A stretch of DNA of 64,000 bases from Cannabis sativa (Eukaryota; Streptophyta; Magnoliopsida; Rosales; Cannabaceae): the NCBI RefSeq assembly GCF_029168945.1, contig NC_083604.1, positions 62,884,211 to 62,948,210 of the forward strand. Direction: 5' to 3'. How positions within the stretch are numbered: position 1 is the first letter of the stretch; each line of letters starts with the position of its first letter. Shown in pieces: positions 24,269-37,300 of the stretch. The position numbers and the translations under genes are program-made. The notes beneath the pieces are model-generated. The model was not told the origin of the DNA. It saw nothing but the letters and a program-made list of their open reading frames with translations, and did not search any database.

Positions 24269-27200
24269 TAATTGATTTACTTGCAAGAAATTTGGACTTT
24301 AAAACGATTGTTTGTTTGCTTTTGGATGGTATCATGTTGTATTGAGTGTTATTTGATGATTGATTGATGTTTGTGAATTTTCGTGAAAAATAATTGCGAT
24401 TCTGTTTCTAGAATTATTTTTATTGGATATTATGGAAATAATTAAGCAAGTTACTTTTTTACAGAACTCAATTTCGATTTAATTTGGATTAGTTATGATT
24501 TTTTGAAGATTCGGAAAAATCGGAGCTGTTCTGAAATTTTCCTGCGATCGCGAAAAGTGTCCGTACAGCTCACATTTTTTTTCGTTTTTCTTCGTTTTTT
24601 CATGCTTTTTCATGGAATTAACTTCCGATTTTTTGTCTAGTTCTGTATTTATACTATTACTATTCCTAATTCAATTCTAATTATCATTTTGAATTAATTT
24701 AATATTTTTTAAATTTAATTTAAGATATTAGTGTAATTTGAATTTGAAAATAGTTAGTATCTATCTTTTTGCTTAATAATCTATCTTATTTTAAAATTTG
24801 ATTATATCTTATCTTATTTTTAAATTTAAGGTCAGATTTAAAATATTTTAAATTAAATTTTTTTTAATAAATTGACTTTATTTAAATTTAAAATAAGATA
24901 ACTATAATCATGTAATTTTTAAAGGATGTAAGATATTTTGCTAACTTTTAAATTTTGTTATTTTATTTATTTAAATTACATTTAAAATCTGAAAAAGATA
25001 TTCATTTATCTTTTCTAATTTTTTATTTAATTTTTATTTATAAAATAACATTTAAATTTTAAAAGTAGTTAGCAAATTTTGAAATGATATTTAGGTTGGT
25101 TGAAACTTAATTTTTCAAAATTGTAGGTTTAATTTTAAATTTAAATTTTAATTTAATTTCGATTTTTTTTATTTCAATTTTTTTTTTAAATTTTTGAATT
25201 TTTTTTTAAATTAATTATTTAATTTCGAAATTAATTATTTAATTTAAAATTAAATAAATCCTACATCCAACTATCCAGCTAACCTTGTTGCAGGAGTATG
25301 TGTTTTAGATTGTTTGTAAGTTTTCAAAACTTATTATTACTTGATTGCAAATAGCCATGGTTACTTTTTGCCAGATCTAATGATCTGATGGCTCCCTTGG
25401 TCAAGATAATAATTTGTAATAGGTATATTTACAATCTTCTTTCATCTATGTATGACCTAGCAACATGATAGGACCCATCCAAAGTGTGCCTGTGTGAGCC
25501 TATGTGTTTAATTTCATTATAGATGCATATAGGTTGTTGTTGCTAAATAAAATATCATAGTTCTTGATAGATTTTATTTAGGCCCATTTAGTTTTGGGCT
25601 TATTCAATTAATAACAGTTGTTCATTTTAAGGTTAAATTCCTCTCTTTTGGGGCTTGTGTGAGAGTTGGGAGCCATAGTAGTGGGTACGACATACTGAAC
25701 CCAGCACCCCCTCACATGAACCACCCCAATTGTGAAGGTCCATTTGCCTGATTTGAATAATTGTACTAGGTTAATTAAACTAGTTTAACCTAATAAAATT
25801 GATTAGCAACATAATTAATTTCATTTATTTTGAATTTAATTTAAGAAAATTATAGTTTAAAGAATTTTTTATTCTAAGCTAAACTATATGTATTTTCTTG
25901 TATTTAATTAAATATAGAATTATAACCATCTAGATTCTTTCTGAAGCTTAATTTAAATTTTTCATTAAATATTCCTATTTAAGTTGATATTTAGTTATCT
26001 ACAACTAAACAACTTAAATGTGAATATCTTTTGAATTTCAAATTTTAAAATTAAGTTGAGGAATTTTAGGCATTGGTTATTAAGATTCTTTAGATATTTT
26101 TTAAGTTAATATCTTTTCGAATATTAATTTAAAATGGAATATTTTAGATATTTTTTTTGAGTTAATATCTTTTCGAATATTAACTTAGAATGAAATATTT
26201 TCAAATTAAGTGGTTATAACTTAATTTTTGATATTTAATTAAATTTAAATTTGAAAAATATTTAAGTTCTAGATTTTTTCTAATACAACTTAATTTAGAT
26301 ATTATTTTTTCAAATTTTGTGGAAAAGATACTTATTTAAATAAGATATTTTCTAGATAGTTATTTCTAGACTACTTATTATTTCTAATATTAAATAGAAA
26401 AATATTATACATTGTGAAATTAATTATTTTAAATAATTAATTTTGGTACAATTTATTTTTTCCTAGTATTAAACTAGAAATTAATAATTAAGCCTTCTCT
26501 ACACTTAATTATTTATTTCTTGAATTTAATACATTTAATTAATTTGAAAATTAAATATCTAAGTTGATTTTCATCATGATACTTAAATATTTCTTTTTCA
26601 TGACACTTAATTAAATAGAAAATTATTTTTAGTTGAAATTTATTTTTTCAACTAAATTTAAATAATTTTCAAAATATATTTTTTTCTTTATTTTATTAAT
26701 CAAATTTCGAAATTGCATTTCTTAAATGCTGGAATTTCGAATTTTATCTTGAAAAATAGATGAAGTTGTAAATTAATTATTTATTTTAATTAATTCTTGG
26801 ATCAACTTAAATCAATGATTTTTTCATTTATTGATTAATTTAAAATAAATTGAATTAAAGTATATTATTAGAAATTGAATTAATTAGTCCAAGAAAAATC
26901 TAGATAGATGATATTTTTGCTTGAAGTATTTTTCTAGTGTATTTAATTAAATAGAAAATTAATATTTAAGTTGATTTTCATCATCATACTTAAATATTTG
27001 AAATTTTTCTTATATATTTAATTAAATAGGAAAATTATATTTTTTGTTGTAAATTAATTTTATTAATTAATTTTGGGCCAACATTAAATTAGAATAATTT
27101 TTCCAAGATTAATTTTTTATTTTAACTTGCATTTTCAAAAATTGTGTCCTTGAATACTTTAATTTTTCGAAATGCAATATATATTTATAGAAAATTAAAT

Positions 27201-28619
27201 TTGAGTTGTAAATTAATTTAAATTAATTTTGTAACAACTTAAATTGAATATCTTTCTAAATATTTATTGAAAATTATTACTAAGATGGAAATAATTCATG
27301 TTATTTTCATATCCATCTAAGTAAAATTTATAAATATTAAATTAAAATTTATATTTAGAATTTTTTTCATTCTAAATTGGAAATTTTAATAAATATATAT
27401 TTAAAATAAATAGATTAAATAAAGAGAATCAAAGAAAATACAACTCTCTTTAAATAATGAGCTTTATTATTAAGATATTCGATCTCCATTGTGGGTTTTA
27501 CACCGCGTTTGTTTTAGTGAGTAATCCTCCCTAATGGAGGAACGTTCATTAGCAATTTCGCACCGTTTAACCTCGCATGATAAGTAGTTTGTAAGTGTTT
27601 TGTATGGTATGGATCACCCTAATGGTGGCGACCATACTTGACTTGCAAATTGCGAAACAATGGTGGAAGCTCATAAGATAGAATTGCCTTGACTCTCGCC
27701 TAAACGGGACAACGCTGAATTCCAATCTTGATCGAATAAAAGGTTGCTAGAATGTTTAACATTTTAGACGAGCTGACAACTCTATTCAATGAATGGTAGC
27801 TTTGACTCTCGCCTAAACGGGACACTGATATCAGTTTGTTGAAAACCTTGGAAATTATTTAGGATTGTATGTTTTAGTATTTTCACTTGTCATTCCTACT
27901 TGCTATATGTTTATAATTTCTGAATTGTGTATTAATTTATATTGAACCATATTATTTTCTGTTATTAAGTTGTAGTTTAATTTCGAATCTTCATTGTTGG
28001 TCTAACTTGGCATGTTTATCTAATGAGATAAATCCCTAGTGGATTTTCACCATTAGACATACATAATAGTGTTAGATCTCGAAAGATAAATATTGTATAT
28101 GCGACATCTAGCTGTTCATCAATTGATGACACCTTAGACTAGTATTTTTACGATATGAAACAAGAAGATTGTATAAATAAGATTACTTTGATATTCGCTA
28201 GTTGAAGCATCGTTGGATTCTTATTTATAAACGAAATTATCCTAATTCCTCTTAGCTTATTCATTTCGAATTAGCTTCAAAACATATCATTTGATGAATG
28301 GTCTATAAATCATTTATATCATTCTATATTTTCTCTTAAGAAATTAAATGACGCATATGATTATAATCCCGAAATTCTATTCCCAATTGATATAAATCCT
28401 CAATCTTAGAAATCTCCTACTTGTATGGGAAAATCTGACTTAGAGTTTGTATTAGTAGTGCTGATCCAAGATAGAATTACTCATTACTTTTGGTATAAAT
28501 TTAAGTCTTTGACTTTAATTTTAGATTCCAAACAGAAATTTTCTTATATTTCTAATTCCACAATACAATACAGTTACACTTTCTCAAGTATTTAATATCC
28601 ATCTTCTATTAATGGATTA
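24269..28619 (+). other. Element C leader and AT-rich interior, no gene
   Basis: The GC cassette is reduced to about 65 bp (24516-24580). The AT-rich block carries extra duplicated pieces relative to A and B, for example TAATATCTTTTCGAATATTAA twice near 26110-26180. The diverged ~500-bp direct duplication is present (from 27478 and about 27981), with the 22-base TTGACTCTCGCC motif at 27689 and 27804. No coding frame. Confidence 0.75.
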
Positions 28620-30450
28620 AAACTGTATGGAATATGAGTTAGGTATTCTGTGACCAGGGTCCACTTGCAGTATTCTAAGAACTCTTTGATGTAACTAAAC
28701 CTATGTCATCAAAAGACACTACCATTTTTTTAATCTATGGCATTTGTATCTTGTTCATAGTGGATTTGACAAAGATCAATCTCTGCAAAGAGTTAATATG
28801 CCTATATCCACTGAAAGTAGTTCATCTCATTCGCAGATGGATGTACATTCAGGGGTGGATATGAGTTTTTCGTTGTATTCTTAAAACGATAACTTTAGAT
28901 TATACCTTTTAGCAAGAAATTTGAAATGTTTGAAAAATTTCATTAATTTCTAGCAATGGTTAAAACCATTAAGGTAAGTGGTTAAAGATCTTGCGAACTG
29001 ATAGGGGTGGAGAAATAGTTAGTAGATATGCAGTTCAAAGATCATTAATTCGATTTTTGAATTATATCCAAACTTACCTCCCCAGAAATTTCGAGTTGCA
29101 TGTTGATGATTAGTTACTAGTCCTTGCCTAATTCCTTCTATGGAAATACAATTTCAGAATGATGTAATGGTTGTATACTTAATGTAAATCATTACTAGAT
29201 TCATGGATGACCTAATCTAAATCTTAAGAAAAGCTAGAACCGTTAACCATGTTTTGTTAGCTATTCTAAGTGATTAGGGGTGGACTATCCCATTGTCAAT
29301 AGATAAGAAAGTGTTTGATCAAACAAATACTACTTTTCTAAGAAAATGACTAAGTCTGAAAAACAAGTAGCAAATAAAGGAGATATTTAATTCTTAATTC
29401 CAAAAGTGTTCTATCATCTTACATATGATGATCCCACTGCCTCTGTTGTCTTGTCACAACCAAAGAGGTTAATACCATTTAGTTTTCTTCGACATAATTC
29501 ACGGTACCTTGTCGTAGTGGGAGAGTTTCTAGGAACTCACCTTCTTATGACTTGGGAGACAGTAGTGATTAAAATCCATTGTGAGTTTAAACAAGTAATG
29601 GATTGTCAAGATAAGAAACTAAGAAGAAAAGCCAATAGAACTATGGTTTAATCCATTCACATGGAATAACCTAAAGTTTTCTAATACAAGGACATAAAAG
29701 GAAAATTTCGTTTATAAGTCTATTCAATGGACTTAACAAAACTTCCTGTTCCTAGTATTATAGGTTTGAGTTTATCTAAACCTATGGCTTGTGGTATACC
29801 TGGTAATTACTTACTCTAATGCAAGCAACTTACTTTAGTAAGATGCTGAAGCATTTTCTTTCTAATGGCAATCTATAGAAGCTTCACAACTTCTTAGGTA
29901 TAGATTTTATTTATCTAAGGAAAAGTCTTAACTATTCCAGAAAAGATAAAGCCATGAAAGAACTTCTTATATCAACAGTGAGAGGTCTTAGATATGCTTT
30001 TGTATGCCTTAGACCAGACACCAGCTGTTGAGTGGGAGTAATGAGTAGGTATCAGATTAATCCAGGAGAAGAACATTGGAAGACAATCAAGTAAATCTTA
30101 AGATTAAAAAGAGGAACTATATGTTAGTCTATAAGGGTGTGTTTAAAACTCTTAGACTACACCACATCAGATTTCAAAATTTGCCTTTGTGCTAGAAAAT
30201 ATTTCTAATAAGATGGTGATTACTCTGGGGGTGGAATAGTGATTTTGGAGAAGTGTAAAAACCTATCTGAAGTCTCTAGGTCTACCAGGAAGGGACTGAA
30301 TGTTAAAGTTGCAGGAAAGGTACTTATTCAGTCTAAGGAAAGTTCTCTACATCTTTGGCACCATTCCAAATTGCTTTAAACTACTAGTGTTAATTTCCTG
30401 ATTAACCAAAAGTAGTTGCCAAAGATATAGAATCCAGTATCCCAAGAAAG
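28620..30450 (+). pseudogene. Decayed copia pol of element C
   Basis: The same landmarks as in A, in the same order: a LWHLYLVHS-type block near 28735, LRTDRGGE near 28990-29020, the frame-broken SI-GL-QASRSW block near 29720-29750, and RYQINPGEEHW near 30050. The stops at 30029-30031 (TGA) and 30092-30094 (TAA) fall at the same codons as in A and B. The 81-codon frame at 29406 lies in the integrase-RT spacer and is a remnant, not a gene. Confidence 0.72.
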
Positions 30451-30649
30451 TAGACATATAGAGAGGAATTTCACATTGTCAATAATTTTGTGATTAAGGA
30501 AGAATAATGGTGGAGAAAAGGTTGTGGTTAATTCAACCTTTCAGATCCTATTACGAGGAGTTTACTACTACTACACTTGATTTGTATATCGAGGTGTTGA
30601 GATTATTTGAAACGCACTTTTATGTTTTATATTAGTGCAAGTGGGAGTT

Positions 30650-32543
30650 TGTTGGGTTTTATGCCCTAAATAAAACTCATTTCAATATAATTAGATTTAC
30701 TTATTAATATAGATTAGAAATAACATTTAATGTTGCATGGTTCACATGATTTATTTCATGATTATATGTACATAATGTATGAATTCATCTGAAACCCTTT
30801 TCACATACTTGATCCTGTTTATTGTGCTGTCAACACATTGGAAAGTAAACATGACTATGTGAATAAAGTTTTCTAGATTTATCAGACATAGGGTTTTACT
30901 GATATGATAATCTACAACAGAGTTTACTTGCATTTGGAGAAGTGCTATGTTCTTTCCAGAGCATTGGTTAAAGTAAAGCTCAGGTTGGATGCATGGAGTA
31001 TGCATCGGAAGGGATCGATATTGAACTTTGACTTAGATTTATTAAACTTAACGTAATATCTATTCAAGTCAATATCGCCAAGTTGATCCTAGATCAAATG
31101 TTCTTAATCCTGTTATGATTAGGCTCAATCTTGAAAGGCTATTCGTGTTCTTTGATTTGTTAGTTAAGCCTATTTTTAGGTCAGGGTGATACGTACATTT
31201 TGGGAACACGGTAGTGCAATTGAGTGGGAGCGCTTGCATAAACATGGAATCTATAGCTTCTATCTGGCGAATAGTAAGCAAAGGATGATCTCCTTTGAGC
31301 TTGACCAAACGAACATAAATGGTGGAGTACTCATTTCACTTAAGCTGAAATATCATTTATACGGGGTCAAGTATTTTAAGGAATAAATACATTGTAGGGT
31401 GTAACGGTAATTTAATCCCTTTACAGTGTAGATCATTCATATAGAGGATCATTGATCAAATTAGGATTATAACAATGGATAACTAATGATGTGTCTATAT
31501 GGTGGAACATATAGAGCATTATATATACTGAGAGTGCAATTCTAAGTTCTATGCGTGGATTCAACGAAGAATTAATAAGTTAGTGAATTTTAGTGCTAAA
31601 TTCTTGATCTACTTATTGGAAGCTCGGTTATATAGACCCATGGTCCCCGCACTAGTTGAGATAATATTGCTTGTAAGACTCATATAATTGGTTTTGATTA
31701 ATCAATTATAATTCTCAAATTAGACTATGTCTATTTGTGAATTTTTCACTAAGTAAGGGCGAAATTGTAAAGAAAGAGTTTATCGGGGCATATTAGTTAA
31801 TTATGATACTTTGTATGGTTCAATTAATAAATATGATAAATGACAATATTATTTAATAATTATTTATAGTTATTAAATAGTTAGAATTGGCATTTAAATG
31901 GTTGAATTTGAAAATTGGCGTTTTTGAGAAAATCAGATGCAGAAAAGATAAAACTGTAAAATTGCAAAAGTGAGGCCCAAATCCACAAGTATAGGGCCGG
32001 CCACTTTTGTAGGGTTTTCCCTCTGATATTTTCATTATTTTAATGCCAAATAATTCAAACCTAACCCTAGTGGAATGCTATAAATAGATAGTGAAGGCTT
32101 CAGGAAAATTACACTTTTCTTCTGACACTTCTGATTCAGAAAAAACTGAGCTACTCTCTCCCTATCTTTGGCCGAACCCACTTTCTCTTTCTTCTTCCTT
32201 CAATTTCGAAAATCCTTAGTGTATGAGTAGTGCCCACACACAACAAGTGATACCTCAATCATAGTGAGGAAGATCGTGAAGAAAGACTTTCAGCAAGAAG
32301 GAGTTTCAGCATCAAAGATTCAGAGAAAGAGATCCAAGTTCAGATATTGATAATGCTCTGCTAAAGAAAGGAATCAAGGGCTAGATATCTGAACGGAAGG
32401 AGTCATTATATTCCGCTGCACCCAATGTAAGGTTTCCTAAACTTTATATGTGTTTATTTCATCGTTTTAGAAAGTTCATATTTAGGGTGTTAATAAACAT
32501 ACTTGTGAGTAGATCTAAGATCCTGGTAAAATAATTTCCAACA
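30650..32543 (+). repeat. Element C 3' LTR
   Basis: 1894 bp with a TATA box at 32079-32086, preceded by the polypurine tract AAGTGGGAGTT at 30639-30649 and followed by AATCA at 32544-32548. Confidence 0.95.
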
Positions 32544-32548
32544 AATCA

Positions 32549-34323
32549 GACTTAGAGTTAAATTACTAGTGGTGGTCTAAGAAGAATTACTCATTATATT
32601 TAGTATAAATTTAAGTCTTTGACTTTAATTTTAGATTCCAAACAGAAATTTTCTTATATTTCTAATTCCAGGATACAATACAGTTACACTTTCACAAGTG
32701 TTTAATATCCATCTTCTATCAATGGATTCAAACTGTATGGAATTTGAGTTTAGTATTCTGTGACCAGGATCCACTTGCACTATTCTAAGAACTCTTTGAT
32801 GTAACTAAACTTAAGTCATCAAAAAGATACAACCACATTTTTATTAATCTATGGCATTTGTATCTTGTTCATAGTGGTTTTGACAAGATCAATCTCTGCA
32901 AAGAGTTAATATGCCTATATCCACTGAAAGTTGTTCATCTCATTCGAAGATGGATGTACATTCAGGGGTGGATATGAGTTTTTCGTTGTATGCTTCAAAC
33001 GATCACTCTAGATTATACTTTATGCAAAGAAATTTGAAATGTTTAAAAAAATTCATGAATTTCTAGCAATGGTTAAAACCATTAAGGTAAGTGGTTAAAG
33101 ATCTTGCGAATTGATAGGGGTGGAGAAATAGTTAGTAGATATGCAGTTCAAAGATCATTAAATTGATTTTTGAATTATATCCAAACTTACCTCCCCAGAA
33201 ATTTCGATTTGCATATTGATGATTAGTTACTAGTCGTTGCCTAAATCCTTCTATGGTAATACAATTTCAGAATGATGTAATGGTTGTATACTTAATGTAA
33301 ATCATTACTAGATTCATGGATGACCTAATCAAAATCTTAAGAAAAGCTAAAACTGTTAACCATGGTTTGCATGTTTGTTAGCTATTCTAAGTGATTAGGG
33401 GTGGACCATCCCATAGTCAATAGATAAGAAAGTGTTTGTTTAAACAAATACTACTTTTCTAAGAAAATGACTAAGTCTGAAAATAAAGTAGCAAATAAAG
33501 GAGATATTTATTTCTTGATTCCGTGAGTGTTTAATCATCTTATTTGACATATGATGATCCCACTGCCTCTGTTGTCTTGTCACAACCGAAGAGGTCAATA
33601 CCATTTAGTTTTCTTAGACATAATTCACGGTACCCTGTCGTAGTGGGAGAGTTTCTAGGAACTCACCTTCTTATGACTTGGAAGACACTAGTGATTAAAA
33701 TCCCTTGTGAGTTTAAACAAGTAATGGATTGTCAAGATAAGAAACTAAGAAGAAAAGCCAATAGAACTACGGTTTAATCCATTCACATGGAGTAACCTAA
33801 ACTTTCTATTACAAGGACATAAAAGGAAATTTCGTGTATAAGTCTATTCAATAGACTTAACAAGACTTCCTGTTCTTAGTATTATAGTTTTGAGTTTATC
33901 TAAACCTATGGCTTATGGTATACCTGGTAATTACTTACTCTAATGCAAGCAACTTACTTTAGTAAGATGCTGAAGCTTTTTCTTTCTAATGGCAATCTAT
34001 AAAAGCTTCTCGACTTCTAGGCATAGATCTTATTTATCTAAGGAAAAGTCTCAACTATTCCAGAAAAGATAAAGTCATGAAAGAATTTCTTAAATCAACA
34101 GTGAGAGGTCTCAGATATGCTTTACTATGCCTTAGACCAGACACCTGCTGTTGAGTGGGAGTAATGAGTAGGTATCAGATTAATCCAGGAGAAGAACATT
34201 GGAAGACAATTAAGTAAATCTTAAGATTAAGAAGAGGAACTATATGTTAGTCAATAAGGGTGTATTTAAAACTCTTAGACTACACCACATCAGATTTTGA
34301 GATTTGCCTTTGTGGTAGAAAAT
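32549..34323 (+). pseudogene. Element B interior, right part: decayed copia pol, cut off
   Basis: Continues B after the nested element: the GAG-pre-integrase block near 32840-32900, LRTDRGGE-type block near 33100, the spacer frame at 33544-33777, and RYQINPGEEHW near 34170. It has stops at 34152-34154 (TGA) and 34215-34217 (TAA), at the same codons as in A and C. The alignment with A ends at the AGAAAAT of 34317-34323. Confidence 0.72.
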
Positions 34324-37300
34324 GAGCAGACTTCGTGAATTGATCTACCACCATCCAGATAGAATCGAACAATCATGTGGTTCTAGGTAACCCAACCACA
34401 AATTTTATCGTGATGTCCTCCCACTTCCATTCAGATAGGGTTAAAGGCTGTAACAATCCTGCCGGTCTCTGATGCTCAGCCTTGATCTACTGACAGGTTA
34501 GGCATTTCGATACGAATTCTACCAAATTCTTCTTCATTCCGCTCCACCAGAAGTAAGGTTTAAGATCCTGATACATCTTGGTGGTGCCGGGATGTAAGGA
34601 ATATGGAGTGGTAGGAGCCTCCTCGAGAATTTTGTTTCCAAGTTCCACACTATTTGGAACACAAACCTTGGCTTTAAACAATAACATCCCACTGTCTGAT
34701 ACTGAAAAATCTCTGGCTTGACCAGCTGAAACCTCTTCTCTGATTTTTACTAACTCCGGATCAGTCATCTGAGCGACCTTAATTCATTCTAATAGATCAG
34801 ATTGCAGCGTCAAGTTGTGAAGTTTGCCTACAACAAATTCAATACTAGATCTGACCATATCTTCTGCTAATTGAGGTGAAATCTGAATCATACTAGCTAC
34901 CTGCCCGGGACCCTTCCTGCTCAGAGCATCGGCCACTACATTGGCCTTCCCAGGGTGATAAAGGATCTCACAATCATAATCCTTTACTAACTCCAACCAT
35001 CGCCTCTGTCTCATATTCAAATCTTTCCGAGTAAAGAAATATTTGAGACTTTTATGGTCGGTATAAATTTCACATCTTTCTCCATAATGATAATGCCGCC
35101 AAATTTTCAAAGCAAACACTACCGCGGCCAATTCTAGGTCATGAGTCGGATATCGCTGTTCATAATCTTTTAACTGACGGGAGGCATAAGCGATAACCCG
35201 ATCGGCTTGCATCAGCACGCATCCCAAACCCTGTTTGGATGCATCACAATAAACTACGAACTTTTCTTTGTCAGAAGGTAAAGCTAGCACCGGAGCTGTA
35301 ATCAATCTCTGTTTCAGCTCCTGAAAACTAGCCTCACACTTGTCTAACCATATAAAACGCTGATTCTTTTTGGTGAGCTCGGTTAAGGGTGTTGATATTT
35401 TTGAAAACCCTTCTACAAATCGACGATAATAACTGGCTAGACCTAAGAAACTTCTGACTTCTGTCACTGTTTTCGGTCTTGGCCAATCCCTGACAGATTC
35501 TATCTTTCCTGGATCCACCTTGATCCCATCCTTGCTAATAATGTGCCCTAAAAAGGACACCTGAGACAACCAAAATTCACACTTCTTGAATTTGGCAAAA
35601 AGCTTGTGTTCTCGAAGTCGTTGTAGAACCATTCGGAGATGTAGCTCATGCTCCTCTTCTGATTGAGAGTACACAAGGATGTCATTGATAAACACAATCA
35701 CACAGATATTGAGGAAATCCTTGAATACCCTATTCATCAAGTCCATGAATGTCGCAAGAGCATTGGTAAGTCCAAACGACATAACCAGAAATTCATAATG
35801 TCCATACCTAGTACAGAAAGCCGTCTTCGAAATGTCCTCCTCTCGGATTCTCAGTTGATGATAGCCCGATCGGAGATCGATTTTTGAAAAGACTGTCTTT
35901 CCCTGAAGTTGATCAAAAAGATCATCGATCCTAGGTAAAGGATATTTATTCTTGACAGTTAACTTGTTTAACTCCCGGTACTCAATGCACATTCGAAAAG
36001 ACCCATCTTTCTTCTTGACAAACAATATCGGAGCTCCCCAGGGTGACACACTAGGCCGAATAAACCCTATGTCAAGTAACCCCTGGAGTCGAATTTTCAA
36101 TTCTTTGAGCTCAGCTGGAGCCATTCTATAAGGAGCCTTGGAAACTGGTTCCACTCCAGGTGCTAAATCAATAACAAAATCAATTTCCCGCTGAGGTGGT
36201 AAACCCGGAAGTTCTTTAGGAAAAACATCTAAAAATTCCTGTACCACCTGAATGTCTTCAGGCCGAATAGGGTTAGGCTGAGTGGTGTCTACTACCACGG
36301 CCAGAAACCCTAGACATCCATTACACAACAATTCTTTAGCTGATAAGGCCGAAATCACCAGGATCCGAGATCCCTGAACCGAACCGACAAAAACAAACGG
36401 TTCTTCACCTTCTGGTTGGAAGATTACCATCTTCCTCTTACAGTCAATACTGGCTGAATATTTGGATAGGAAATCCATTCCTAGTATGATATCAAAATCT
36501 GCTAAGCTCATTTCTATTAGGTTAGCACTTAACTCCCTATCGTTAATTATGATCGGCATAGACCTAATCCACCTTTTGGAGATAACTAACTCTCCGCCAG
36601 GTAATAGGGTTTCGAACCCTGATTCGTAACTATCGTGTGGTCTATCCAATTTACTAAAGATTCTGGCTGCCACATAAGAATGTGTGGCCCCAGAATCAAA
36701 CAATACAGAGAAGTAAAAGTTGTTGACCGAGAGCTGACCTGTCACCACTGAAGGACTGGCTTCTGCATCAGCCTGAGTAATGGTGAACACCCTTGCTGGA
36801 GTGGGTTTCGCTGGAGCCTTTGGTGCCTCACTTCTGAGTTGAGGGAAATCCCTCTTGTAATGCCCTGGCATGCCACACTGAAAGCACCCTTGTCCTCTAC
36901 ACTCCCCCAGATGGAGCCTTTTACAACTGGGGCACTCTGGGTAAGTGTATCGGGTCTCAGAACTACCCTGGCGACTACCTCGACCCTGGTTCCCCCAGAA
37001 CCTCTTGTTCTGACCTGAGCCACCGGTTGCAGTGGATGCTTTCCTTCTCTGATCCATGGCCGAACCACTATCTCCCCTGCTAAAGCCTGATGCAGGAGGG
37101 GTAGGAGCCCCACCAACCACTGGAGTCCTAGAAGACTCCGTCATGCATCCAACTGTGCCCTCAGCTTGCAGTGCCTTATCCACCATTTCAGCATAGGTGG
37201 TTTTGTCGTCGGTAGTAATCATTAGATCATGTCTAATCTTTGCATTTAATCCATCCAGACATTTCTCCTTTTTACTGAAATCGGTTGGCACTATACTCAA

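Larger units (their letters stand above)
22361..32543 (+). mobile_element. Element C: complete copia-derived LTR element nested in element B
   Basis: LTRs at 22361-24249 (1889 bp) and 30650-32543 (1894 bp), both TGTTGGGTTTT...CCAACA. The element is flanked by a perfect AATCA duplication (22356-22360 and 32544-32548). It has a standard primer site at 24252 and a polypurine tract at 30639-30649. It belongs to the same family as A and B but to a different subgroup: its LTRs carry different sequence in the first ~120 bp (GATTTACTTATTAATATAG block) and its GC cassette is very short. The pol remnant is decayed as in A. Confidence 0.95.
16417..34323 (+). mobile_element. Element B: copia-derived LTR element, interrupted by C and truncated at its 3' end
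   Basis: Same family as A. Its 5' LTR (16417-18306), altered primer site, variable GC cassette, leader and pol remnant are all present. The interior is split at 22360/32549 by element C. After C it resumes exactly (the AATCA duplication, then a GACTTAGAGTTAAATT block as in A at 6948). It ends at 34317-34323, where the sequence switches to chromovirus D. The last part of the interior and the whole 3' LTR are missing, so the right duplication copy cannot be checked. Confidence 0.9.

Noticed and set aside
35663..35887. Plus-strand frames inside the chromovirus pol and gag regions (for example 35663-35887, 37524-37835, 56934-57501)
   Set aside because: They are shadows of the real minus-strand gag-pol and have no independent similarity.
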